Below, in pieces: positions 20,558 through 30,849 of a stretch of DNA of 64,000 nt. Within the stretch, counting starts at the first letter, position 1. Each line of letters starts with the position of its first letter. Below the pieces are notes generated by a model. That model saw nothing but the letters and a program-made list of their open reading frames with translations. It made no database searches and was not told the DNA's origin. The DNA is from Vesta saturnalis (lineage: Eukaryota; Arthropoda; Insecta; Coleoptera; Lampyridae). Location of the stretch: positions 1,405,001 through 1,469,000 of the forward strand of contig JARFJB010000650.1 in NCBI GenBank assembly GCA_036346205.1, in the 5' to 3' direction. A program made the translations under genes and the position numbers.

Positions 20558-23395
20558 CAGTGGCGAAACTACAACATTTTTCTGGGGGGGGGGGCAGGCC
20601 CCAAGGGCTCTTTTTGGGGAGTGGTGCGTATAAAAATTTTGTTGGGGCGTACACACCACTTTTTTATAGATGCATGCGCATGAAAACTACGCCAATCTTG
20701 TTTTCACTCTCAATTTTAAACAGTTTTGGTTTTCATCATCATGGTTTGTCATATACCTACTTTAAGTAAAAGACTTTCTTGTTTTCACATTTTATTTAGG
20801 AAATATAACATATAAGTATGAATAAAAAAAACTTCAAACTAATTTTAGTTTTCTATCTGTTTTTATAAAAACAGAGAGAACTTGTTCATGACAATTTCTG
20901 CTTAACTAAAGCATTTTCGATACAGAGAAGTGATAAATTTGAAAATCTTGTACCATTGTGGTTCTCAGCCATGTTTTATCCGCCTCATAGCGAGAAACTT
21001 CTTTCGCAACCAGCTGAACTGATTGGAAGGCCTACAAAATTTGTAGTAATTTGTAAAGATTTGGAGTCAGATCCCCCTTCACTTGAACTTTTAGATTTTC
21101 CAACGTGATTTCAAGATTTTCATTTTTGAATAAATTTCGTATCACTAAAACTTCAGCTTGAAGTGTTGAGATTTCGATATTGAAGGCCCTCTGATAATTG
21201 GCGACGAACTCAAATGCTTGATCCAAATCTAGCTTCATAAAGGAATCAATCGATCTTGCAAGGGAAGATTTTCAAATCGTTTTTCATATTGCCAATCACG
21301 TTGTCCATGACTTGGTAGTAAATGTTGACTTTCCAGTATTCGGGAGCTGTAGTTCCTGCAGGTATGTCGATCAGAGGTGATTTACCCAGGGTTGAGTCAG
21401 ATAGATATTCATTAAGCCTTTGTGGTTGCTTCCTTTTTTGAAATCTTAAAGGCTCCAAACAAATGTCTTGTTCTCCTGAGAATTTTTCTATTTCACTCCA
21501 CAGGTCCTCAAATTTGTTCCTCTTCTCTTCAAAGCTACTTATAGTGCTATCTATTATATCACTAGCCTGACCTAGTGTGGCATCTTTTCTCTGAAAATAT
21601 TTACTCAGTACATTTGCGACCATTAACACTGAATGGAAGACGAACAAACAAACGATAAATTGTGGCTTTATCATTGATGCCTGTATTCCAAGTGCTTCTA
21701 CAGAATTTTTGACTCGCCCTTGTTCAATTTCCTCATCCAGAGCATTTCGAGTTGCTTGGAAATTTTTCAAAAGGGATCTGCAATTTTCATATCGACAACT
21801 CCACCTGGTACTGCTAAGACTTCCCATTTCGCCCCTCGACTTTATACCTAGAGCATCACGGGCGTTTATGAGATGAGAGTGATGACCGGGTTGAGAAAAG
21901 TGGACGTATATTGCCTCCAGAGTGTTAAAAAATGTAGCTGCAGTAGACACCTTAGCACAACTGTCGACAATTACCAAGTTCATCCTATGTGCCAAGCAAT
22001 GAAAGTAAATGGCTTGTGGATGATCCTCCCTTATTTTGTTTCCCAGACATAACACTGGCTCCATCATAAGATTGGCCAATTAATATGGCGTTATTCAACA
22101 AACTGCATTTACTTAGATACTTTTTAATAAGTATTTTTAAACTCTCGGCATCTCTAGAAGAAGAACAATCTACGAAACCAAGAAAACGTTCCTCAATTTC
22201 CAAGCCTACGGTATATCTGATTGCCACGGACAATTGTTCTTGTTTGTAGCACCTAGTTTCATCAACCATTATCGAAAAAAAACCACATTGCCGCACTTCT
22301 TCTACAATCTGTTCAATAACAAGTTGAGATGCGATGCTTATTATTTCATTTTGTATTTTGGAACTGCAATAACTGATATGTCTGTCTAGATGAATCGAAA
22401 AATTCGTGTCATGTTTTGCCATAAGTTCACTCAACTCCAGAAAATTTCCTCGGTTAGTAGATGTTGCGTCTTCTCGGTGTCCTCGGAGTGGCAGCCCTTG
22501 ACGTGTCAAGTATAAAATCATGTCGATTAATTTTATCATATAATCTCGGTTCTGTATTATCATTTCTTCATGTTGTATGGGTAGCTTCTTACGAACATCT
22601 CCGGCCTTCAAGGAATGCTTGTAGCCTACAAACCTTTGCATACAGTCACTGTGAGCCAAAGAGGTGTCATGTTTTTCAGCGACTCATTTAGTTTCCTCCA
22701 ATTACTGAACCCATTAATCGAAAACTTTTCATTTTGATCTCGAATATTTGCAGAATGCCGAAAATGTCTGCAGACAAAGCAGAACGCTTTATCTGACTTC
22801 ACACTATATTCAAGCCACTGATAAGTATCAAAGAATTGAGACGAAAACGATCTCCGTCTATCTCCAAATGAACTTTTTGGAAAAACAACCCTTGGGCCCC
22901 TTGACTGCGAAGGACCACTATCAAGAGTTCCCAGATCTTGATCTTCTGGATCATTTCGTCCTCTGATTTGTTTCTGCAGATGTAAAAACATCGGATGTTT
23001 TGCTACCTTGCCCTTCTTCAACGGCTTTATTTACATCTTCTCGTATGCCTCCACCAATATTTTCTATATTTGAAGTTGAAGATTGTGTTAAATCACAAGC
23101 TATCTCAATATTTGTTGTTGAGTCACATACTGGAGTAGATGTTTGCCTTGTATCAGTATCATCTTTGTCGGGTTGATTTGTGGCAGATTTGAAAAACGAT
23201 CGTATGTCTTTGAATTTCTTCATGTTCAAACCGCCCACAATCTGCAACGCAAATTCAAATAAAACAAATTTATAAACACCGAAGCTAACTGCTCGGACAC
23301 TGATGGGGAAACAAGTAAAAGGCGTGAAAGAAGGTACAAATCAAAATCCCTTTACAGTTTTAACTTTAAACTATTATTATTATTATTAGCTGAAA
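20558..23395 (-). mobile_element. hAT transposon (ZMYM1/DUF4371-like group), incomplete
   Basis: The left edge CAGTGGCGAAACTAC at 20558 is a typical hAT terminus, followed by a G-run that recurs in the fragment at 35.6 kb. The 8 bases before it are CCAATTAA, a possible target duplication. The matching right terminus was not found. The element's 5' side runs into the LTR-B copy at 23399 and no inverse CGCCACTG is seen beyond it. It encodes a fragmented hAT transposase on the minus strand. Confidence 0.8.
20850..23247 (-). pseudogene. hAT-family transposase (TTF finger, DUF4371, dimerisation region), inactivated
   Basis: Five overlapping minus-strand frames make one protein broken by small frameshifts. 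N-terminus (23247 to about 22950): MKKFKDIRSFF and a low-complexity acidic part. Next a TTF-type zinc-finger region with FCFVCRHF (about 22770). Then the DUF4371 core: GLPLRGH and NRGNFLEL (about 22450), GFFSIMVDET and YDGASVMSG (about 22045). The part after 22079 has HCLAHRMNL, STRWSCR and a frame to 21246. After two more breaks comes the C-terminal dimerisation motif PISSAGCERSF (about 21010). Intact relatives are ZMYM1-like proteins and their parent transposons. Lesions are near 22990, 22640, 22050, 21240 and 21030. Confidence 0.88.
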
Positions 23396-23398
23396 CTT

Positions 23399-25676
23399 TG
23401 TCAGGGTATTTTGAACACCCTGTATACGTAGTGGGTAATTTTGTTTGTAGTTTTATTCACTTAGTTAGATTCCGTATACATATATATTTTTTTGTTTGTC
23501 AAATTGAGTTTTATAGATAAATTTGTGTAACGCGTGTAGCGACCTTTAGGAAAGGTGTGTGGCGAGCTTTAGTTTTTTTGTTTGTGAATTATTCCGTAAT
23601 TTAGGTTGTTTTTCCTTATTATTCCTCGTTTATAGATGTTGGAGTAACGTTTATTTGTATATAGTTGTATATAAGTTTAATTAAGGTTTATTTCGTTTAA
23701 ATTTCCGTAACATATAATAGAAAGTTTTGTAAAATTTAAAGAAAGAACGTAGATTTATATGTATATGATGTCATATTGGCGACATAAAGACGAGTAGTTA
23801 GAGTTGTTCAGTTTATTAGTGAGTATGTTGGTTTTACGTCATAGAGGAAGAATGGGGGACTGATTGTTTGTACTTAGATAAAAATATAGGGATATTTTGC
23901 ACGTTACTTTTGCTGACGTTTAAAATTTTGGAAAACTATCGAGCCCTGACGGACGAAAACGAAGTTTGTGTGTATCTTCTCCTTCCGTTTTTTTAATTGG
24001 TGGAATTAAATTAGATAAGATTTTTTATGAGTAGTGGGATTCAAAATTCCAAGATGGATTTTTGGTAATAATTGGTTTGATTCTGAAACTGACTGCGCTC
24101 TCGTGTACTAGTACGGTGCCGTTTATTGTTACGCTTTAAGGGGTGGTTTAGAACGTTAATATATTGGACCTTGTGGTGTTTAACGAACGTACTTTTTTGT
24201 GTAGTAAGGGTAGTTAAGCTACCTCTGAAGAAGACCTGTAAAGGGATTTTATTAAAACTGTTCATCACCAAAGGATTATACCTAGTGCCGATTTCGATTT
24301 TACGTAAAGTTACCTAGAGGACATCGTCGTGTTTTATTAGTGCTTCGGTGACTTCATTGGTTTTTCTCGTTTCTGCGGATTTTAACATTAACGTTCTTGA
24401 GTGCCACTTATTTACCGTACAAAGCGTGTTTAAGAATAAAGAAACTTTCGCAATATATTAAAATTATAGTTATTTAAATCAAGTTATTAACATTTTAGAT
24501 TGTTAGTGGAAATAAAACCATTTAAAAGCTAAAAGTTATCAAGCAAATTGAGTGCACAAATTAGTATTTTAAAAGAAGTTTTTAATTTATGCAGTAACAT
24601 TTTAACGAGTTTAAATCAGGGAATCGTTTGTGTATAAAAGAACAATAGTCAACATTTTATTCATCATTTTTTCAGACCAGGGAGATCTCATTTCCGTCAT
24701 AGTTGTCATTGGTCATCATTTTCTATTGTAACACAGGAGAGGTATAATTCTAGACTTTAAGGTAATATAACATTGTGTTTTTTTAATTGAGTATTTCAAG
24801 ATTTTTGTGTTTCGAATTATTTTTTTTGTGTTAACGAAGGTTTGAAAGCGGTGTCGTATTTTTTTTGGTAAATTAAATTGTTTTAAATATATTTAATGTA
24901 ATTAATCATAGTTTTGACGCTCCGCCTTCACACTTTTTTTTATTTTTAGTAGTAAAGGGCAATTGACCCTATCGTAGTGTGGGTAAATAATCCACAATAT
25001 ATCTATAGATTAATTTCTTGTTTATACGCATTATCGTATGTTTTCATTTATAATATTTTCTTTATTTATTTATTTTATTATAGTTTTGTTAGGTTTTATA
25101 AATTTGTTTTAATTATGTGAAAACCCTTTTGTGTTGCATAAAAGTTCTTTTTGCAAATTGCAAGTTACCGGTAATTTAGTGTTTTATTTGATTTTTAGTT
25201 GAGTATTAATTCATTTAGAGTGCATTTTGTAGCTTATTTTTTTAGTTTTGTTTTGATTATTAGTTAATGCCTAATTATTTACACTGAGGTGTATTAACGT
25301 AACTTTATTGAGTGTTTATCACGTTTTATTTGACAAGAGTGTAGTGTTTTTGAAGCCCTATTTCAGGTGGTTTGCTGAGTTGCTGTCCAGCACACCTGGG
25401 ATTGATTGCGGATAGGTAAGCGTATGTTTTTTGTATGTTTAGACACGCTATGTACTCGTAATTTTGGCATGACATCCCTTATTTTGACTACCAAACATTC
25501 TGGCGCCCTTAACCAAACCGATTTTGTCTCCATCCCCTATTTTGACTTACGTACGTTTTACTATTCTGGATGTGCAAAATTTTTCAACATCTGACCTACA
25601 CCCATACGCTGGCTAGTCGGGGCAAAAAGGCCAATTTATCTGTAATCCCATTCTACCACCCGTTTATACCGTTACA
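23399..25676. mobile_element. LTR-B solo LTR, copy 2 (2.28 kb)
   Basis: Colinear with 15352-17828, TG...CA ends, flanked by ACTT at 23395-23398 and 25677-25680. It lacks the long TA run of copy 1 and has several small deletions. A 62-codon frame at 25406-25594 aligns with the one in copy 1, but the differences between them are mostly amino-acid-changing. It is inserted at the 5' side of the hAT remnant. Confidence 0.82.
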
Positions 25677-25799
25677 ACTTGTGATGCAATCTTTCCTTTT
25701 TTTTACCCATCAAAATTTTAACATCTTATAATACTCTAAAACAAACATACAAATAAGTAAAATTACCTTAGTCCTTAGTTGTTTGTGTCAGTGGCTATT

Positions 25800-26142
25800 T
25801 GTTTGCTTTGATGTTTTATTTCACACAGCACTGTGCTGTCAGCACAGAAGACTCAGAACATGGAACACCGAACACAGGTTATATTGGCACTTGGCTCATA
25901 ATAATAATAATATTACATAAAACATTAAACATAACTATAACAAGTACTAACTCCATGAATTCATCGTGCGTTGCAGCGTTGCTTATATAGGTACTTATGA
26001 CGCAAGCAACCCTTCTCGAATCTTCTAGAAGTTCGATGACTAATAATTTACGTAAGCTGCTGTCTGCGTCTGCCGAGGCATCGTAATGATTCATACATCT
26101 AGATTGTTCGGAATAATGAGTCACCATTTCCGGTATGTTACA
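25800..26142 (-). mobile_element. LTR-C solo LTR (343 bp)
   Basis: On the minus strand it begins TGTAACATACCGG and ends AAAGCAAACA, with a perfect 5-bp target duplication CTATT (25795-25799 and 26143-26147). It has a CTATATAAG TATA-like box (about 25985) and an AATAAA further on (about 25815), in the order expected for U3-R-U5 on the minus strand. No second LTR or internal region is present. Confidence 0.85.
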
Positions 26143-26147
26143 CTATT

Positions 26148-27105
26148 TTTAAGTTTCAAGTCTCGCTTCCAAAACAATTCCAAGAGCAGCACTCTGGGCT
26201 CCATAGATCACTGGTGGACATCTATAAGAATACTATTGAGTGGTATACATGTACTATGATAGATATTTTTGTATTTGGGAGTCCAAACAGTACTGCCACC
26301 AAAAGAACAACAGCAAATCACAATTGTTTAAATACGAAAAGAGTCTAGGTGTATCTATAATTTATTACTAATATGTTTACATTATTATTTAGCCTAGGTA
26401 AATTATACATTTTTCTTTCTAATGAAATTATGAAACTACACCTAATGTAACTTAACAAGATAAAATTTAAGACGAAACACAAGACTAAATTCATTTAACG
26501 TTTCGGTTTATTAAGTTCGTAAACCATTTTCAAAATAAATGTACACAAGATGACATGACTGTTAAATGTGATTTTGACAAACTGCACGTTAATAAATTTA
26601 TGTTATATTAAAATGAACATGTTAACGTTAGTATGATTAACACATGAAAAGTTCAAATCGATTTATTTCGAAAACGGTACCTCGTAGCGACTTCAGACAA
26701 CTTATAAATAACAATGTCCAATGCCCCGCCCAAACGAGCCGCTTATGAGTACAACTAAAAAATCATTTTCACACCATACGATAGGGCACATTCCACTAAA
26801 TAAATGTACAGAACGCCATCATTTAAAGGGAAACCATTTTGAAGATATTTGAATTAAACCGATGTTAGGGCGCCATCCTCCAAGAGCTCCAGCTCTCTTA
26901 GGAAGTATTTTTGTATTAAGGTCATTTACGTTAAATCGACATAACATCAGCTATAGAATCTGTAGTTTGCTTTTGTGAAACGTTTGTGGACACCCTGTAT
27001 ATTCATTATTATGTATAATTAACTGGAAACTTGTTTTGCGCCGTATGCAACACCCATCCCGGACACACATATAATTGACAAAAACTCCTTCCTGGTATTT
27101 TATAT
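26148..27105. other. No gene; probable decayed repeat ending ACACCCTGTAT
   Basis: No supported ORF. ACACCCTGTAT at about 26991-27001 matches the terminus type of Tc1/mariner-derived MITEs, but no partner end was found. The rest looks like old AT-rich repeat. Confidence 0.4.
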
Positions 27106-27109
27106 TCTA

Positions 27110-27923
27110 AGCTTTAAACTATACTGTATAAATTTATCTTTTCGTTTTTTCGTAGTCATACTGTTTACATTTATAATTACTTAACAGTATCATTGTTTTA
27201 AACTACCCTTTTTTAAATTAGCTTTACACTTGGTCATAAAATCCCATTCTTCACAAATTTATTGAGCTCTTGAATAGTACTTTACTATATGAGTCTTAAA
27301 ATAATATTTCCAATTTGTAGAATACTGTTGTGTTAAACTGGCTCTCTATTTTGTCATAAAATCATAATGTTCAAAATTGTATATAGTTCTCAAGCAATAC
27401 TTTACTATATGGGCCTTTAGATATTGTTTCACATTTCTAGAATACTCATTTTTCACATTTATACTTAATGCTAACATACAGAGTTAAACTAGCTCTACAT
27501 TTTATCCTAAAATCACATTCTCCACAATTGTGTTTAGCTCAAGTATATCACTACATGCTTTACTAAATGCTGTTTCTTGCTTGTAGAATACTCACATTGT
27601 TCACATTTATAATCAACATTACCATTGTGTCTTAAAATATGCTTTATTAAATTAGATTTCCATTTTGTCATATAATCTTAATTGTTAACATTTATAATTA
27701 ACAATATCATCGTGTTTTACACTGTGTTGTACTAAACTAGCTTTCCATTTCGTTGTAAAATCACATTGTTCACATTTATAATTAACACTATCGTTGTGCT
27801 TTAAACTATGTGTTTCAAACTACCTTTCCAATTTGTCGTAAAATCACACTGTTTACATTTATACTTAACACTATCGTTGTGATTTAAACTGTGCTGTATT
27901 AAACTAGCTTTCTGTTTTGTCAT
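27110..27923 (-). pseudogene. Decayed finger array downstream of gene 2
   Basis: Minus-strand finger codons continue after the gene 2 stop. Immediately downstream, in the same frame, about 1.5 more fingers can be read (MTKQKASLIQHSLNH, KYKCKQCDFTTNWK) before a frameshift near 27800. Further on, scattered pieces (TGTGAAC, AAAGCTAG motifs) persist to about 27120 with many breaks. Confidence 0.8.
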
Positions 27924-29063
27924 CTAATCACATTGTTCACATTCATAATTAGCACTTTTGTTGTGTTTTAAACTATGCTTTGATAAATATTCTTTCCATT
28001 TTGTGGTAAAATCACATTGTTCACATTTATAATTAACACTATTGTTGTGTTTTAAACTATGTGTTTTCAAACTACCTTTCCAATTTGTCGCAAAATCACA
28101 CTGTTTACATTTATACTTAACACTATCATTGTGGTTTAAACCATGCTGTATTAAACTAGCTTTCCGTTTTGTCGTATAATCACATTGTTCACATTTATAA
28201 TTAGAATTATCATTGTGTCTTAAACTATGTCGTATTAAGTTACGTTTCCGTTTTGTCGTATAATCACAGTGTTCACAACTGTATTTAGTTCTTGAAGAGT
28301 GTATTACACTATGTTGTAGTAAGTACAGTTTCACATTTGTAGAATATTCACATTGTTCACATTTATAATTAACACTAGTATTGTGTTTTAAACTATGCCT
28401 TGTAAAATTAGTTTTCCATTTTGTTGAAAAATCACATTGTTCACATTTATAAGTAACACTGTTGTTATGTTTTAAATTATGTTGTAATAAATATGCTTTC
28501 CATTTGGTTGTAAAGTCACATTGTGCACATTCATAATTAGAATGATCATTGCTTTTTAAACTAAGATGTCGTGTTAAGTCACATTTCCGTTTTGTCGTAT
28601 AATCACATTGTTCACAACTGTATTTAACACTACCATTGTGTTCTAAACGATGCCTTGTAAAACTGGTTTTCCATTTTGTTGCAAAATCACATTGTTTACA
28701 TTTATAATTAACATTGTGTTTTAAACTAGTGTGCTGTATTAAAAATTCTTTTGATTTTGTCAGATAATAAGTGTGATTTTTTAAATTGTATTTTACTTTT
28801 GTGTTTGTCGAACACTCAGCTTGATCATAGGCAGGTACTGTATTTGTAGCATGTTCAACACTACTTTCTCTTATATTATCTACTTGATTTGCATCTACAT
28901 TTTCTTCTTTTATTATAACATTTATGTTATCTACTTCCCCAGTACTGATATTTTCTTTGATTATATTATTTAGAATAAATTGTCGATTAGTTAAAAACAA
29001 ATGTATTGGTCCTTCCTCATTAGGTTCAAGTTTAACAAGTTTCATATCAATCTCAGAAGACAT
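27924..29063 (-). CDS. C2H2 zinc-finger protein, gene 2 (about 9 fingers)
   Basis: 379 residues from MSSEID at 29063. The frame is open 25 codons further up, but that extension (MIIYAYVN...) looks like leader. The N-terminal region matches gene 1, with VKLE and IKEE motifs. The first finger has lost its Cys pair through a deletion, and the third lacks its last His. Eight others look complete (C-X2-C-X12-H-X3-H). One, YKCEQCEYSTNVKLYL, is a divergent type also found in the 18.6 kb remnant. The ORF ends at TAG in the middle of a finger (CEQCD then stop) where a Tyr codon belongs, and finger sequence continues in frame beyond it. It is the inverted duplicate of gene 3 (45169-46476). Possibly a truncated functional protein, possibly a recent pseudogene. 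Confidence 0.72.
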   Translation of the reverse strand: MSSEIDMKLVKLEPNEEGPIHLFLTNRQFILNNIIKENISTGEVDNINVIIKEENVDANQVDNIRESSVEHATNTVPAYDQAECSTNTKVKYNLKNHTYYLTKSKEFLIQHTSLKHNVNYKCKQCDFATKWKTSFTRHRLEHNGSVKYSCEQCDYTTKRKCDLTRHLSLKSNDHSNYECAQCDFTTKWKAYLLQHNLKHNNSVTYKCEQCDFSTKWKTNFTRHSLKHNTSVNYKCEQCEYSTNVKLYLLQHSVIHSSRTKYSCEHCDYTTKRKRNLIRHSLRHNDNSNYKCEQCDYTTKRKASLIQHGLNHNDSVKYKCKQCDFATNWKGSLKTHSLKHNNSVNYKCEQCDFTTKWKEYLSKHSLKHNKSANYECEQCD

Positions 29064-29290
29064 CTGGAAACGCTTATATAAGTTTGGATGGGCTTGGTAG
29101 AAGTAAATGGAGCAATTAACATATGCATATATGATCACAATACTTTGTGAATAAGATGTAACCGTATTACAGTCGTTATTAAAACCTGTTCAAAAGTTCT
29201 ATATGTCAACATCGCTGCTACTGGTTATCAACATAACGTACCAACGAGTTAAACAAAAATGTACTAAAATACGCTGTAGAGTACACGACT

Positions 29291-29464
29291 TCTCGCGACA
29301 GTAAAATTTTTGGCTGTCATCGACTGGAAAAACAAATTATACCGTAACTTATGATCCAAACTTAGATACTTTACAATCCATTGGAAGGATCATAGGTTAC
29401 CGTAGATTTTAGTTTTTCTGTTTATTTTCAATATTTGTTAGACAGAAATTTTACTGTGGCGAGA
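29291..29464. mobile_element. Foldback MITE upstream of gene 2
   Basis: The left arm TCTCGCGACAGTAAAATTT is matched in reverse by AAATTTTACTGTGGCGAGA at the right. The inner parts also pair (ACCGTAACTTATGATCC with GGATCATAGGTTACCG). The copy duplicated with gene 3 is at about 44755-44930. No clear target duplication. Confidence 0.7.
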
Positions 29465-29720
29465 CACTTAATAGATATTTCAATTCTATGTTGATTTTAT
29501 GAGATTTTCAGAATCTTTTTACTTTAGGAAGACGGTGGTCCATTGTGGATTTTGGAAATTAGAATATCTACATCTAGGGAATTTCAATATAATATAATGT
29601 GGCGTTGGTTAACGTTAACAAAGTTTGTAAGCCCCAGGATCCCACAACATGGTTGAACCAGATTGTTTCACTGACAATTAAAGATGGAGAGTTGCTTCAA
29701 CAGTTTCTACTATAGTCTGC

Positions 29721-30120
29721 CGTTGAGTGATAATATAAACGTTATTATTATTATTCTATTATTTCACTAATAAGTTGCACGACCATACGTTAAGAAGAAA
29801 CCGTAAGATGTAAGAAATATTGAACACACAATGTGCATTACATTGTTATATTCTTAATATATTTCATTATGTTAGTTAATAAAGGAATTAACTTCACACT
29901 TTCTTTCGTCGTAGAGATTGGTTGCGACATACGTTTCGAACGAATCATTACAATATAATCTGTAATCTCTGTAATTGGATAGCAGTTAGTTCCAAATAAA
30001 AGCTAGACCGCAGGTAGATGGCGCCAAGTGTAAATTCAATGCCATCTACTTCAGGGCTGGATAAAATTATACATAAAAATTAGCATGTATTTGTTTCTCT
30101 GTTTATATTATCACTCAACG
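29721..30120. mobile_element. 400-bp MITE with 20-bp inverted repeats
   Basis: CGTTGAGTGATAATATAAAC at the left end is exactly inverted at the right end. It is flanked by AGTCTGC at 29714-29720 and 30121-30127. A 7-8 bp duplication suggests a hAT or P-like parent (inference). Only its first ~169 bp occur in the duplicate at 44330-44498. Confidence 0.82.
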
Positions 30121-30444
30121 AGTCTGCCCAAACCTCCAACTGCAGTACGGGCTCTTATGGACTAAATGTCTCTTTTACTAACTTTAGTTATCTACAAATA
30201 ACGCTATCCTTTTCTTTCATGGCAATGTTGTCAATCGTAAAATCTCATTTAGGAACACATAACCTTTTATACTTTCATATTATTGTTCGTTTGCGCTACG
30301 TTATTTTTCAATTTAAACCAACTCCCATTTATTAAAAATCGTTCTTTCAGAACGTTTAGTACAACCGTAATGAGAGACGTCTCATTCTTAATCTACTAAA
30401 TGATTTCTCGGTCAAACTGAACGTTAGCGCAGTCGTTAAAGAAC
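30121..30444. other. No recognised gene
   Basis: AT-rich flank between the MITE and the IS630-like fragment, without an ORF or repeat edge I can support. Confidence 0.4.
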
Positions 30445-30845
30445 CGAGTAACATAGAGAAGATTGCAACAATGGCATGGCAAAGAGAACAAACGGTTGAT
30501 TGGCTTAGTGAAAAAGAAAGACCCATTGAAGAAAACGTTTTAAAGCGAGACTCTTATAGCTCAAGTGAAGCATCAATATGATAAAATGAACTTGATGTTA
30601 TGGCACAAGAAGAGGTCATGATGTGCATCGTTTGCCTACATATCATTGCGAACTAAACCTGATAGAAATGGTATGGGCACAAATCAAACATATTAAAATG
30701 AATAATACGACGTTTAAGGCAATAAAGAACATGAAACACTTAATAAAAGATGGATAAGGTCAGATTGGTTAACTGGGAGGTAAATTTACAACTATCTTCA
30801 AAAACATTGTAGAAATTGGAACTAATTTATTAATTTTGGTCAACT
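30445..30845 (+). pseudogene. IS630-like (Tc1/mariner superfamily) transposase C-terminal fragment
   Basis: Broken frames contain MAWQREQTVDWL and then the DDE_3 C-terminal signature PTYHCELNLIEMVWAQIKH, followed by NNTTFKAIKN (about 30635-30730). In the family this motif holds the last catalytic Glu/Asp and is preceded by about 200 residues that are absent here. Stops and shifts follow. Its right side abuts the pogo-like element. Confidence 0.75.
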
Positions 30846-30849
30846 TGGG

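Larger units (their letters stand above)
27900..29889. repeat. Inverted segmental duplication, arm 1
   Basis: This block, with gene 2 and its upstream DNA, is the reverse complement of 44330 to about 46620. Similarity includes a foldback MITE, the leader and the zinc-finger ORF. It stops at about 29889, inside the MITE at 29721-30120. The arms are about 14 kb apart. Confidence 0.85.

Noticed and set aside
22748..22966. Plus-strand frames opposite the hAT transposase
   Set aside because: Shadows of the minus-strand coding sequence with no motifs.
29064..29138. 25-codon upstream extension of zinc-finger gene 2 (same in gene 3 at 45094-45168)
   Set aside because: Not open in gene 1, hydrophobic/aromatic composition unlike the protein, and contains the TATATAAG leader; treated as untranslated.
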